The notes under the pieces: generated by a model
Told to the model about the DNA's origin: nothing
The model's database searches: none
The model's input: only the letters and a program-made list of their open reading frames with translations
NCBI RefSeq assembly: GCF_003324185.1
Contig: NZ_PXUP01000013.1
Span: forward strand, 36,413-100,412
From: Faecalibacterium prausnitzii
GTDB taxonomy: Bacteria; Bacillota; Clostridia; Oscillospirales; Ruminococcaceae
Length of the DNA stretch: 64,000 nt
Direction of reading: 5' to 3'
Made by a program: the position numbers and the translations under genes
In this document: piece by piece, positions 8,056 through 16,383 of the stretch
How the letters are laid out: each line of letters opens with the position of its first letter
How positions within the stretch are numbered: position 1 is the first letter of the stretch

Positions 8056-8676
8056 TTATCCCTCAATGCCTCTTGCTTTTGCGCTGAACTCGCAGCCGCA
8101 GTAGTCCTGCCGGTACAGGCCGTACTGCTCCGAAAGCTGCAGGCTGCGCAGGTAGCCGTTGTGCTTTTTGAAGTCCGAGGGCAGATGCTTTACCCCGAAC
8201 TCTGTCTCCAATTCCTGCCCGATGGCGTTGATGCGGGCAGCGTCCTTGTGGGGGCTGATGGACAGGGTGGTGGTGAACCAGTCAAAGCCGTTGTCCCGTG
8301 CGTACTGCGCCGCGCGGCGCATCCGCAGCCGGTAGCAGACGGTGCAGCGGCTGCCGCGCTCCGGCTCGTTTTCCAGCCCGGCTACGGCGGTGTAGAACTG
8401 CTGCGGGTCGTAAGTGTCCTCCACCACGGTCACCCCCAGCGGGTGGGCTGCCGCCACGAACTTTTGCAGCTCCTCGCCCCGGCGGTAATACTCTGCCGCC
8501 GGCCATGTGTTGGGGTTATAGTACAGCACCGTGATCTCAAAATACCGGCACAGCTGTTCCAGCACGGCGCTGGAACAGGGGCCGCAGCAGGCGTGGAGCA
8601 AAAGGCGCGGGCGGGTACCGCCAAGGCCTGCCAGCACGGCGTCCATCTGCTGGGCATAGTTGCGTTGTGTTGCCAT
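8056..8676 (-). CDS. queH: epoxyqueuosine reductase QueH
   Basis: The 206-residue protein has the QueH (DUF208) cysteine arrangement: LLLHACCGPCSS near residues 25-36, SRCTVCYRLRM in the middle, and DYCGCEF near the C-terminus. QueH performs the last step of queuosine synthesis, reducing epoxyqueuosine in tRNA anticodon position 34 with an iron-sulfur centre. I chose the ATG at 8676 (MATQRNY) because AAAGG lies nine bases upstream of it; the ATG at 8685 would overlap that site. It stands alone, divergent from a DUF896 gene, and the end of the gene abuts repeat copy A. Confidence 0.92.
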   Translation of the reverse strand: MATQRNYAQQMDAVLAGLGGTRPRLLLHACCGPCSSAVLEQLCRYFEITVLYYNPNTWPAAEYYRRGEELQKFVAAAHPLGVTVVEDTYDPQQFYTAVAGLENEPERGSRCTVCYRLRMRRAAQYARDNGFDWFTTTLSISPHKDAARINAIGQELETEFGVKHLPSDFKKHNGYLRSLQLSEQYGLYRQDYCGCEFSAKARGIEG

Positions 8677-8698
8677 TGGTATCATCCTTTGCTATAAT
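8670..8698 (+). promoter_or_regulatory. promoter of the DUF896 gene
   Basis: TTGCCA (8670-8675), a 17-bp spacer and a perfect TATAAT (8693-8698). The -10 box lies inside one arm of an inverted repeat, and the promoter overlaps the start of queH. Confidence 0.6.
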
Positions 8699-8719
8699 GG
8701 TCTTGCCTACATTATAGCA
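8691..8719. promoter_or_regulatory. inverted repeat carrying face-to-face -10 boxes (queH / DUF896)
   Basis: GCTATAATG (from 8691) and CATTATAGC (to about 8718) form a perfect 9-bp inverted repeat with a 10-nt spacer. Each arm holds a TATAAT reading inward, so rightward and leftward start sites would cross. The leftward promoter has only a weak -35 (around 8734-8739). Confidence 0.5.
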
Positions 8720-8750
8720 TATTTTACGATGAAATACAGGAGGTTCTCCC

Positions 8751-8975
8751 ATGACGGAAGAAAAGATCGCCCGCATCAATGCGCTGGCCAAAAAGAGCAA
8801 GACCGCCGGCCTGACCGAGGCCGAAAAAGCCGAGCAGCAGGCACTGCGGCAGGAGTATCTGGCCGACATCAAGGCCAGCCTGCGCAGCCAACTGGAGCGC
8901 ACGTCCATTCAGGAACCGGACGGCACCATCCACAAGGTGACCCGCCGCACCGACCTGACCGGGGAGCGCAGCTGA
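8751..8975 (+). CDS. DUF896 (UPF0291) family protein, YnzC-like
   Basis: The 74-residue protein matches the DUF896 family: it opens with ARINALAKKSKTAGLTEAE and continues with QQALRQEYLADIKASLRSQL, forming a helical hairpin, and ends with a short polar tail. In Bacillus the relative YnzC is an SOS-induced small protein; the biochemical role is not known. The length is typical. A strong AGGAGG ribosome site precedes the ATG and a terminator follows at 8991-9030, so it is monocistronic. Confidence 0.9.
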   Translation: MTEEKIARINALAKKSKTAGLTEAEKAEQQALRQEYLADIKASLRSQLERTSIQEPDGTIHKVTRRTDLTGERS

Positions 8976-8990
8976 GAACGGGATTTTATA

Positions 8991-9030
8991 GGGGGAATAC
9001 GCCGCAAAAAGGTGCATTCCCCCTTTTTTT
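8991..9030 (+). terminator. intrinsic terminator after the DUF896 gene
   Basis: GGGGGAAT (8991-8998) pairs with ATTCCCCC (9016-9023), followed by seven T. Confidence 0.88.
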
Positions 9031-9057
9031 GCGCGGCAGACTGTGCTATACTATAAT
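9029..9057 (+). promoter_or_regulatory. promoter and leader of purA
   Basis: TTGCGC (9029-9034), 17 bp and TATAAT (9052-9057). The start lies about 110 nt before the purA ATG, leaving a GC-rich leader (about 9064-9175) that I cannot match to a known riboswitch class. Confidence 0.65.
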
Positions 9058-9175
9058 AGCATTGGTGCGTGCCGCAAGGGCAGCAAACCGGTGCGTTTTA
9101 CCCAAGGTAGCGTATCCCGGGCAAGGTGCACGGAAAAGGCTGTCTTTTGAAAAAAGGATAAAGAGGTCATTTATT

Positions 9176-10468
9176 ATGCTTACTGCAATTACGGGTATCA
9201 ACTGGGGCGATGAGGGCAAGGGCCGCATGGTCGACCTGATCAGCCAGGAGTACGACATCGTTGCACGGTATCAGGGCGGCAACAACGCAGGCCATACCGT
9301 TAAAAACGAGCGCGGCAAGTTCGTACTGAACCTGCTGCCCTCCGGTATCCTGCGCCCCAACGTCGTGTGCGTTATGGGCAACGGCATGGTCATCGACCCG
9401 CATCATCTGGACGGCGAGATCAATAAGCTGCGCGAGCAGGGCATTGAGATCACCCCGGCAAACCTGAAGATCTCCGACCGCGCAACCATCACCATGCCCT
9501 ACCATGTGGAGCAGGATGGTCTGGAGGAGGCACGCCTGTCCAAGACCGGCGCACAGTTCGGCTCCACCAAGCGCGGCATTGCCTATGCTTACGGCGACAA
9601 GTACATGAAAAAGACCCTGCGCATGGGCGATCTGCTGCATCTGGACGACGCCGTAAAGAAGCGTCTGGTCACCATGGTGGATTCCAAGAATCTGGTCATG
9701 GAGGGCAGCTACAACGCAGCGCCCATCAGCGTGGACGAGATGTGGGCATGGCTCGAAAAGTATGCCGCCATCTTCAAGGACTATATCTGCGATGTGGGGC
9801 AGTATCTGGCCGATGCCGATGCAGCCGGCAAGAAGGTGCTGTTTGAGGCACAGCTGGGCGCACTGCGCGATATCGACTTTGGTATCTACCCTTACACCAC
9901 CTCCTCCAACGTCATCGGTGCTTATGCACCCATCGGTGCCGGTATCCCCGGCCACAAGCTGCACAACTCCATCGGCGTCATGAAGGCTTACTCCTCCTGC
10001 GTGGGCGACGGCCCCTTCGCCGCCGAACTGGCCATGACCGAGGAAGAGAAGCACGCTCTGCGTGAGGCCGGCCACGAGTACGGCGCAGCCACCGGCCGTC
10101 CCCGCCGCGTGGGCCCTATCGACCTGGTGGCAAGCCGCTACGGCGTGTTCTGCCAGGGCTGCGACGAGGTCGCTCTGACCCTGCTGGACGTGCTGGATTA
10201 CATGGAAAAGATCCCCATGGTCACCGCTTACAAGCTGACCGACGGCACCACCACCACCCGCTTCCCCATGGGTGAGGCACTGGATACCGCTCAGCCCGTG
10301 GTGGAGTACCTGCCCGGCTGGCACTGCGATATCACCGCAGCCCGCAAGTGGGAGGACCTGCCCCAGCAGGCCCGCGATTATGTGGAATATCTGGAAAAGG
10401 CTGTGGGCTGCAAGATCACCTATATCTCGGTGGGCGCAGAGCGCGAGGCCTACATCCACCGCGGCTGA
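9176..10468 (+). CDS. purA: adenylosuccinate synthetase
   Basis: The 430-residue protein is full-length for PurA. It starts MLTAITGINWGDEGKGRMVD, with the GDEGKG phosphate loop and the NNAGHTV histidine segment near residue 40. It also has the conserved C-terminal region with TGRPRRVGPIDL and TDGTTTT. It joins IMP and aspartate with GTP to form adenylosuccinate, the first committed step to AMP. The ATG at 9176 is preceded by GAGGT; an open frame continues upstream to 8660 but covers the neighbouring gene, its terminator and the promoter, so I excluded it. It has its own promoter and a roughly 110-nt leader. Confidence 0.96.
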   Translation: MLTAITGINWGDEGKGRMVDLISQEYDIVARYQGGNNAGHTVKNERGKFVLNLLPSGILRPNVVCVMGNGMVIDPHHLDGEINKLREQGIEITPANLKISDRATITMPYHVEQDGLEEARLSKTGAQFGSTKRGIAYAYGDKYMKKTLRMGDLLHLDDAVKKRLVTMVDSKNLVMEGSYNAAPISVDEMWAWLEKYAAIFKDYICDVGQYLADADAAGKKVLFEAQLGALRDIDFGIYPYTTSSNVIGAYAPIGAGIPGHKLHNSIGVMKAYSSCVGDGPFAAELAMTEEEKHALREAGHEYGAATGRPRRVGPIDLVASRYGVFCQGCDEVALTLLDVLDYMEKIPMVTAYKLTDGTTTTRFPMGEALDTAQPVVEYLPGWHCDITAARKWEDLPQQARDYVEYLEKAVGCKITYISVGAEREAYIHRG

Positions 10469-10516
10469 GCTGCCGCAAAAAGCAGCCCCCGAGTTTCAGA
10501 AAAGGAAGCGTCACAG

Positions 10517-11419
10517 ATGTTTGATATCATTACCGACAGCGCCTGCGACCTGACGCTGGACACCGCCAAGCAGCTTGGCATCGAGGTCGTGCCCTTTTAT
10601 GTATCGCTGGACGGCGAGCATTACCGCAAGGAAGGGCTGGAGATCCCTGTGCGGGACTTTTATCAGTTCATGGTGGATAACCCGGCGGCCTACCCCAAGA
10701 CCAGTCTGGCCTCCATCGAGGACTTTGAAAAGACCTTCCGCGCACACGCCGAGGCGGGTCGGGCGGTATTGTGTCTGGTGTTCACCGGCAAGATGAGCGG
10801 CTGCGTGGGCAGCGCCCGCAACGCCCGGGATCTGGTGCTGGAGGACTACCCCGATGCCCGCATCGAGGTCATCGACTCTGCCGCCGCCACCGTGACCGAA
10901 TCCACAATGGTGGAAAACGCCGTGGCCATGCGGGATGCAGGCTGCACCTTGGACGAGACTGTGACTTGGCTGGAAGCAGAAAAATCCACCAACCAGATCT
11001 TCTTTACCGTGGGTGATCTGGACTACCTCATCAAGGGTGGGCGCATCGGCAAGGTGACCGGCCGCGCCGCCAATATGCTGGGACTGAAGCCCATGATCCT
11101 GTTCAAGGAGGGTGAGATCTTCTCCGGCGGCGTGGCCCGCGGCCGTCAGAAGAGCTTTGAAAAGGCGCTGGAGCAGCTGATGAACTATCTGGATGCCCAC
11201 GGCGGTACCCCGGACGATTACCGCATCACAGTGGGCTACGGCTACGATGCCGACGAGGGCAAGCGTCTGTGGATGCAGACCCGCGCCGCCCTGCGCGCCA
11301 AGTACCCCGGCGCACAGTGTGAGGTAGGGCTTTTGCAGATCGGCTGCACCATCGCGGTGCACACCGGCCCCTATGCACTGGGCATGGGCGTCATGCGCCG
11401 CTGGAAAAAGCAGAACTAA
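10517..11419 (+). CDS. DegV family fatty-acid binding protein
   Basis: The 300-residue protein begins FDIITDSACDLTL, the conserved N-terminus of DegV proteins, and has the central TGKMSG and the FFTVGDLDYLIKGGRIGK segment typical of the family. DegV proteins bind a fatty acid; in Firmicutes some act as FakB, presenting fatty acids to the kinase FakA for phospholipid synthesis. It follows purA by 48 nt and could be cotranscribed with it. Two hairpins follow, the first a terminator. Confidence 0.9.
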   Translation: MFDIITDSACDLTLDTAKQLGIEVVPFYVSLDGEHYRKEGLEIPVRDFYQFMVDNPAAYPKTSLASIEDFEKTFRAHAEAGRAVLCLVFTGKMSGCVGSARNARDLVLEDYPDARIEVIDSAAATVTESTMVENAVAMRDAGCTLDETVTWLEAEKSTNQIFFTVGDLDYLIKGGRIGKVTGRAANMLGLKPMILFKEGEIFSGGVARGRQKSFEKALEQLMNYLDAHGGTPDDYRITVGYGYDADEGKRLWMQTRAALRAKYPGAQCEVGLLQIGCTIAVHTGPYALGMGVMRRWKKQN

Positions 11420-11434
11420 TAATATATAAAACAG

Positions 11435-11472
11435 AAGAAGGGACAGCCCACAGGCTGTCCCTTCTTGGTTTT
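11435..11472 (+). terminator. terminator after degV
   Basis: AAGAAGGGACAGCC (11435-11448), loop CACA, the exact complement (11453-11466), then GGTTTTT. Confidence 0.85.
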
Positions 11473-11487
11473 TATAAAAGAAAAAGC

Positions 11488-11550
11488 GAAATACAGCCAA
11501 GTCCGCAGGCTTGGCTGTATTTCAAATCAAAAGTATTTTTCCGCTGAAAA
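11488..11550 (+). repeat. intergenic hairpin element, copy E (hairpin plus linker)
   Basis: The hairpin at 11488-11523 has arms GAAATACAGCCAAGTC and GGCTTGGCTGTATTTC with loop CGCA (16+4+16, one G-T pair). The linker ends TTTTTCCGCTGAAAA as in the full copies. It lies 38 nt after the asnA stop. Confidence 0.8.
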
Positions 11551-11560
11551 AACGTTTCGT

Positions 11561-12574
11561 TTACAGCAGCGGGATGCCGGCCTTGGCGCAGGCCTCGCGG
11601 GTGGCCTTGTCCCACACGCTGGCCTGTACCTCACCGATGTGGACGCTGCCCAACAGCAGCATACACAGGCGGCTCTGGCCGATGCCGCCGCCGATGGTGT
11701 AGGGCAGCTCACCAGCCAGCACTGCCTTGTGGAAAGGCAGGGCGCGGCGGTCATCGCAGCCCGCCATGGTCAGCTGCTTGTCCATGCTCTCCGGGCTGAC
11801 GCGGATGCCCATGCTGCTCAGCTCGTAGCTGCACTGCAGCGGGTCGTTCCAGAACAGCAAATCGCCGTTCAGATCCCAGTCATCGTAGTCCGGGGCGCGG
11901 CCGTCGTGAGGCTTGCCGCTGCGCAAGGGTGCGCCGATCTTCATCAGGAAGGTGGTGCCGTTCTCCTTGACAAAGGCGTTCTCCCGCTCCTTCGGGGTCA
12001 GATCGGGGTACTTATCCTCCAGTTCCTGCGTGGTGACAAAGGTCACGTTGGGGGTGTGCAGGGGCAGCTCCTGCAGTTGGGGGAACATGGCGTGCAGGTT
12101 CATCTCGGTGGCGCACACCGCAGACACGATGCAGCGCACCACGTTTTTCAGGTAGGTCTCGTTGCGGTCCTCCACCGTGATGATCTTTTCCCAGTCCCAC
12201 TGATCCACATAGACCGAGTGGAGGTTATCCAGCTCCTCGTCCCGGCGGATAGCGTTCATGTCGCAGTACAGACCCTTGCCCACGCGGAAACCGTAGTCCT
12301 TCAGCGCCTGCCGCTTCCATTTTGCCAGCGACTGCACCACCTGTGCCTCGGTGCCGCTGTCCTTGATGTCAAAGGTCACCTTGCGCTCCACACCGTTCAG
12401 GTCGTCGTTCAGGCCGGTGGAAGCCTCCAGAAACAGCGGCGCGGACACGCGGTACAGGTTGAGCGTGGCGCACAGGGTATCGGCAAACAGCCGCTTCACC
12501 GTGCCGATGGCGCGCTGGGTGTCGTACAGGTTCAGCGCGGGTTTGTAGTTTGCAGGGATGATGATCTTGCTCAT
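11561..12574 (-). CDS. asnA: aspartate-ammonia ligase (asparagine synthetase A)
   Basis: The 337-residue protein is full-length AsnA, a class II tRNA-synthetase-like enzyme. Recognisable segments are the start with NLYDTQRAIGTVKRLFA, RVSAPLF with LNDDLNG, the WKRQAL segment, HSVYVDQWDWEK and the C-terminal GGGIGQSRLCM. It makes asparagine from aspartate, ammonia and ATP. The ATG at 12574 is preceded by GAGGGG. A promoter lies at 12659-12687 and the leader holds a GC-rich hairpin (GCCCCG...CGGGGC) that may only stabilise the message. There is no T-box. Confidence 0.96.
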   Translation of the reverse strand: MSKIIIPANYKPALNLYDTQRAIGTVKRLFADTLCATLNLYRVSAPLFLEASTGLNDDLNGVERKVTFDIKDSGTEAQVVQSLAKWKRQALKDYGFRVGKGLYCDMNAIRRDEELDNLHSVYVDQWDWEKIITVEDRNETYLKNVVRCIVSAVCATEMNLHAMFPQLQELPLHTPNVTFVTTQELEDKYPDLTPKERENAFVKENGTTFLMKIGAPLRSGKPHDGRAPDYDDWDLNGDLLFWNDPLQCSYELSSMGIRVSPESMDKQLTMAGCDDRRALPFHKAVLAGELPYTIGGGIGQSRLCMLLLGSVHIGEVQASVWDKATREACAKAGIPLL

Positions 12575-12658
12575 AACGTTTACCCCTCATTCTGTGTGGT
12601 TTGCGCCCCGCTTTCCCGAGCCGGGGCGTGGCTTTTGCAAAGCCGGAATACTGCACCC

Positions 12659-12687
12659 ATTATGGCACAATTTTTTACGAAAGTAAA
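12659..12687 (-). promoter_or_regulatory. promoter of asnA
   Basis: On the minus strand TTTACT (12682-12687), 17 bp and CATAAT (12659-12664), about 85 nt before the asnA start. Confidence 0.65.
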
Positions 12688-12703
12688 GTGATAGCAGGAA
12701 AAA

Positions 12704-12758
12704 GCAGTTCCGAAACGTCCAAGGGCGTTTCGGAACTGCAAATCAAACTATTTTTCCG
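12704..12758 (+). repeat. intergenic hairpin element, copy F (hairpin plus short linker)
   Basis: Arms GCAGTTCCGAAACGTC (12704-12719) and GGCGTTTCGGAACTGC (12724-12739), loop CAAG, followed by AAATCAAACTATTTTTCCG. It lies 21 nt past the livF stop and just upstream of the asnA promoter, so it can insulate the two units. Confidence 0.8.
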
Positions 12759-12759
12759 T

Positions 12760-13473
12760 TTACCCGCCCAGATAGGCGTTGCGGACGCGCTCGTTGGTCA
12801 GCAGCTCAGCACCGGTGCCGTCCATGACCACGCGGCCGGTCTCCAGCACATAGGCGCGGTCGGCCACCGAAAGCGCCATCTGCGCGTTCTGCTCCACCAG
12901 CAGGATGGTCATGCCTTCCTTGTGGATGTCGCGGATGATGTCAAAGATCTCCTGCACCAGCAGCGGCGAAAGACCCATGGAGGGTTCGTCCAGCATCAGC
13001 ATGGAAGCGTTGCTCATGAGCGCACGTCCCATGGCCAGCATCTGCTGCTCGCCGCCGGACATGGTGCCCGCCAGCTGCTTGCGGCGCTCCTTCAGGCGGG
13101 GGAACAGGGTGAACACCTTTTCCTTGTTGGCGGCAATGGTGGAAGCGGGCTGGGTGTAGGCGCCCATATCAAGGTTCTCGTCCACCGTCATGTGCAAAAA
13201 CACATGGCGTCCCTCCGGTACTTGTGCAAGGCCGCTTTCCACGATCTTGTGGGCGCGCACGCCCTTGATGCTCTTGCCCTTGTACAGCACATCGCCGGTG
13301 CGGGGCTTCAAAAGGCCGGAAATGGTTTTCAGGGTGGTGGATTTGCCCGCGCCGTTGGCACCGATCAGGGTGACGATCTCGCCCGCGTTGACGGTGAAAG
13401 AGATATCCTTTACGGCGTGGATGTTGCCGTAGTAGACGTTGATGCCGTCCACCTTCAGTAATGTATCAGCCAT
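12760..13473 (-). CDS. livF: branched-chain amino-acid ABC importer, ATPase LivF
   Basis: The 237-residue ATPase has Walker A GANGAGKST (about 38-46), the signature MSGGEQQML (about 138) and Walker B MLMLDEPSMGLSP (about 155-168). Its short length and the SMGLSP downstream of Walker B are typical of LivF. It forms the ATPase pair with LivG on the inner face of the LivH-LivM permease. It is the last gene of the liv operon, three bases after livG, with AAGGAGG upstream of its ATG. Confidence 0.94.
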   Translation of the reverse strand: MADTLLKVDGINVYYGNIHAVKDISFTVNAGEIVTLIGANGAGKSTTLKTISGLLKPRTGDVLYKGKSIKGVRAHKIVESGLAQVPEGRHVFLHMTVDENLDMGAYTQPASTIAANKEKVFTLFPRLKERRKQLAGTMSGGEQQMLAMGRALMSNASMLMLDEPSMGLSPLLVQEIFDIIRDIHKEGMTILLVEQNAQMALSVADRAYVLETGRVVMDGTGAELLTNERVRNAYLGG

Positions 13474-13476
13474 GGC

Positions 13477-14316
13477 TCAGCCCTCCTTTTTGCCCAGATA
13501 GGCCTCGATGACCTGCGGGTTATCGCGGATCTCGTCCGGAGTGCCCTTGGCGATGATGCGGCCGAAGTTCAGCACCGCAATACCCTCGCAGATGCCCATG
13601 ACAAGGCTCATGTCGTGCTCGATGAGCAGCACGGCAATGTTGAACTCGTCGCGGATGCGGCGGATGGTCTCGGTCAGCTCCGCCGTCTCGGAGGGGTTCA
13701 TACCGGCGGCAGGCTCGTCCAGCAGCAGAAGCTTCGGGTTGGTGGCCAGTGCGCGCATGATCTCCAACCGGCGCTGTGCGCCGTAGGGCAGGCTGCCGGC
13801 CTGTGCGTTGGCAAGGTCTGCCATGTGGAAGATGTCCAGCAGTTCCAGCGCACGCTCGGTGCACTGCTTTTCCTCTTTCCAGTAGTTCGGCATCCGCAGC
13901 AGGGAGGAAGCCAGATTATACTTCATGGACTCGTGCAGGCCCACCTTGATGTTGTCGATGACGCTCAGCTCCTTGAACAAGCGGATGTTCTGGAAGGTAC
14001 GCGCCACGCCCATGCGGTTGACCTGATAGGTCTTTTTCCCGGCGGTGGGCATCCCGTCGATCAGGATGGAGCCGCGGGTGGGCTGGTAGACGTTGGTGAG
14101 CAGGTTGAACACGGTGGTCTTGCCTGCGCCGTTGGGGCCGATCAGACCGGCGATCTCGTTGCGGCCGATCATCAGGTTGAAGTTGTCCACAGCGGTCAGA
14201 CCGCCGAAGTCGATACCCAGCTCACGCACGTCCAGAATGGGCTTTTTGTCCTTGTCGCGGTCGGTCAGAAAACCGCCGGAGGGCACACTGTGCAGTCTGG
14301 TCTTGAACTCACTCAT
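13477..14316 (-). CDS. livG: branched-chain amino-acid ABC importer, ATPase LivG
   Basis: The 279-residue ATPase has GPNGAGKTT, LPYGAQRRLEIMRAL and LLLLDEPAAGMNP, the LivG form of the three nucleotide-binding motifs. The roughly 30-residue N-terminal extension before the ATPase core is a little longer than in E. coli LivG. I placed the start at the ATG 14316 (MSEFKTRL), which overlaps the livM stop by eight bases and has AAAGGAGG nine bases upstream; the longer frame to 14361 would sit inside livM. It works with LivF to power uptake of leucine, isoleucine or valine. Confidence 0.93.
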   Translation of the reverse strand: MSEFKTRLHSVPSGGFLTDRDKDKKPILDVRELGIDFGGLTAVDNFNLMIGRNEIAGLIGPNGAGKTTVFNLLTNVYQPTRGSILIDGMPTAGKKTYQVNRMGVARTFQNIRLFKELSVIDNIKVGLHESMKYNLASSLLRMPNYWKEEKQCTERALELLDIFHMADLANAQAGSLPYGAQRRLEIMRALATNPKLLLLDEPAAGMNPSETAELTETIRRIRDEFNIAVLLIEHDMSLVMGICEGIAVLNFGRIIAKGTPDEIRDNPQVIEAYLGKKEG

Positions 14317-15337
14317 GGTCAGCGGCCTCCTTTTTGGTATGTTTGCGGAACAGTTCGCCATTCATGGCCTTTTCCACGATGCGGCTCAGGGAGAAATCGT
14401 AGCTGCCCAGCAGTCCGCCCGGGCGGAAGATCATCATCAGCACCAGCACCAGCGAATAGACCACCATGCGGTAGCTCTCAAAGCTGCGGGTAGCCTCGGG
14501 CAGGATGGTCAGCACGGTAGCGGACAGAATGGAGCCCAGCATGGAGCCCATGCCGCCCAGAACCACCATGACAAGGATCTCAATGGACTTCATAAAGCCG
14601 AAGGTGGAGGGGTTCAGCACGCCGATGTAGCAGGCGTACAGGCCGCCCGCCAAGCCTGCGAAGGCAGCGGAGAAGGCAAAGGCCATCACCTTATAATAGG
14701 TGGTCTGGATGCCGCAGCTCTCGGCGGCGATCTCGTTGTCGCGGATGGCCAGCACAGCACGGCCGTGGCGGCTCTTCATCATGGCGTGGATGAGGAAACA
14801 GGTGATGACCACGCACAGGAACACGTTGGTAAAGTTGGAATACTTGGGGATGTTCTTCAGGCCCTTGGAGCCATAGAACAGCTTGAAGCCCAGAACATCA
14901 TCGATGTTGTTCAAGGTGATGCGGATGATCTCGCCAAAGCCCAGCGTCAGGATGGCCAGATAGTCGCCGGTCAGGCGCAGGGCAGGGATGCCGATAAGCA
15001 CCCCGAACAGCCCGGCAATCACCCATGCCAGCACCAGACCGATGGCAAAGGCCACGCCCTTGGGCAGGCCCGAGGATTTGGTGAACAGGGCGCAGGCGTA
15101 GGCACCTACCGCCATAAAACCGGCGTGACCCAGCGGCAGCTGCCCCAGATAACCGGTGGCAACGTTCAGCGAGACGGCCAGAATGATGTTGATGCCCACG
15201 GTCAGCAGCACCTTATTCTGGTAGGTGGACAGCATATTGCCGGTCACATAGGAAAGCCCCACGAACAGCAGCCCCACCAGCACCAGATTCATCAGGTAGC
15301 GCACGGGCATTTTGAGGGTCTTGCGTTTGGTATTCAT
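14309..15337 (-). CDS. livM: branched-chain amino-acid ABC importer, permease LivM
   Basis: The 342-residue membrane protein has the LivM pattern: a hydrophobic N-terminus, the conserved GHAGFMAVGAYACAL segment, and the permease loop with GDYLAILTLGFGEIIR, which contacts the ATPase. About nine membrane segments are visible. It pairs with LivH to form the channel. livH ends 12 nt upstream, and AAGGGGG lies before the ATG. Confidence 0.93.
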   Translation of the reverse strand: MNTKRKTLKMPVRYLMNLVLVGLLFVGLSYVTGNMLSTYQNKVLLTVGINIILAVSLNVATGYLGQLPLGHAGFMAVGAYACALFTKSSGLPKGVAFAIGLVLAWVIAGLFGVLIGIPALRLTGDYLAILTLGFGEIIRITLNNIDDVLGFKLFYGSKGLKNIPKYSNFTNVFLCVVITCFLIHAMMKSRHGRAVLAIRDNEIAAESCGIQTTYYKVMAFAFSAAFAGLAGGLYACYIGVLNPSTFGFMKSIEILVMVVLGGMGSMLGSILSATVLTILPEATRSFESYRMVVYSLVLVLMMIFRPGGLLGSYDFSLSRIVEKAMNGELFRKHTKKEAADHE

Positions 15338-15349
15338 CGTTATGCCCCC

Positions 15350-16228
15350 TTACACCTTTTCCTGCACCTTGCGGCCAAGGAAGCCCGTGGGCTTGACCAG
15401 CAGCACGATGATCAGAATTGCAAACGTAACAGCGTCCTTCCAAGCGGAAAGGCCGATGGCGGAAACAAAGCACTCGCACAGGCCGATGGCAATGCCGCCG
15501 ACCATAGCACCCGGGATGGAGCCGATGCCGCCCAGCACGGCGGCGACGAAGGCCTTCAGACCCAGCATGGAGCCCATGGTGGGGGTGGCCTGCGGGTAGG
15601 AGCAGCAGTACAGCACGCTGCCGATGCCCGCCAGCGCCGAGCCCACGGCAAAGGTAAAGGAGATGGTGCTGTTGACGTTGATGCCCATCAGACGGGCAGC
15701 ATCCATATCCTCCGAAACGGCGCGCATGGCCTTGCCGAGCTTAGTCTTTTGCACCAGAAAGGTGAGCACCAGCATGGACAGCACGGTGACCACCAGCGTG
15801 ATGATGGAGGTAAGACCCAGCGGCACCTTGCCCAGACGGAAGGTCTGGTTGGTGTAGTAGGCGGGGATCACCTTTGCACCCGAGCCGAGGATCAGCTCTG
15901 CCGTGTACTCCAGAAAGAAGGAGACACCAATGGCGGTGATCAGCAGCGAGATACGGGGTGCGCTGCGCAGGGGGGTGTAGGCGATCTTTTCGATCACCAC
16001 GCCCAGCAGCGTACAGGTGATGATGGTGGCGCACACAGCGGTGACCGGGCCAAGACCCAGCTGGTTCATGACGAACCACGACATGTATGCGCCCACCATG
16101 ATGACATCGCCGTGGGCAAAGTTCAGCAGCAGGATAATGCCGTACACCATGCTGTAGCCCAGTGCGATCAGTGCATAGATGCTGCCAAGGGACAAGCCGT
16201 TGATCAGCTGGCTAAAGAACACTGTCAT
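15350..16228 (-). CDS. livH: branched-chain amino-acid ABC importer, permease LivH
   Basis: The 292-residue membrane protein starts with INGLSLGSIYALIALGYSM, the classic LivH N-terminus, and contains the FAHGDVIMVGAY segment and the VSEDMDAARLMGINV coupling loop. About eight membrane segments are present. It is separated from livK by 155 nt that contain a terminator hairpin, so it is expected to be made at lower levels than the binding protein. The ribosome site is AAAGGAAG. Confidence 0.93.
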   Translation of the reverse strand: MTVFFSQLINGLSLGSIYALIALGYSMVYGIILLLNFAHGDVIMVGAYMSWFVMNQLGLGPVTAVCATIITCTLLGVVIEKIAYTPLRSAPRISLLITAIGVSFFLEYTAELILGSGAKVIPAYYTNQTFRLGKVPLGLTSIITLVVTVLSMLVLTFLVQKTKLGKAMRAVSEDMDAARLMGINVNSTISFTFAVGSALAGIGSVLYCCSYPQATPTMGSMLGLKAFVAAVLGGIGSIPGAMVGGIAIGLCECFVSAIGLSAWKDAVTFAILIIVLLVKPTGFLGRKVQEKV

Positions 16229-16270
16229 GGTTGGATACTTCCTTTCTTTGCGGCGTTTACACTTTTTGAT

Positions 16271-16320
16271 ATAAAAAACGGAGAACGCCTGACCAGAAAA
16301 AAGCTGTTCCGGCGTTCTCC
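16271..16320 (-). terminator. intercistronic terminator between livK and livH
   Basis: GGAGAACGCC (16280-16289) pairs with GGCGTTCTCC (16311-16320); on the minus strand the stem is followed by TTTTTTAT. Partial read-through would give more binding protein than permease. Confidence 0.8.
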
Positions 16321-16383
16321 AAAAAAATCATGGGGTTTGCTCTGTGCGGGCGGCTCCATCACCGGTGGATGGAACAGCGCGGA

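Noticed and set aside
8660..9175. Upstream extension of purA to 8660
   Set aside because: It overlaps the DUF896 gene, its terminator and the purA promoter, and PurA orthologues begin at the chosen methionine.
9058..9175. Possible ZTP, purine, cyclic-di-GMP or preQ1 riboswitch before purA
   Set aside because: None of the conserved core strings of these classes could be found by eye; it is reported only as an unassigned leader.
12575..12658. T-box or amino-acid riboswitch before asnA
   Set aside because: No T-box core sequence and no specifier arrangement was found; only a short GC-rich hairpin is present.
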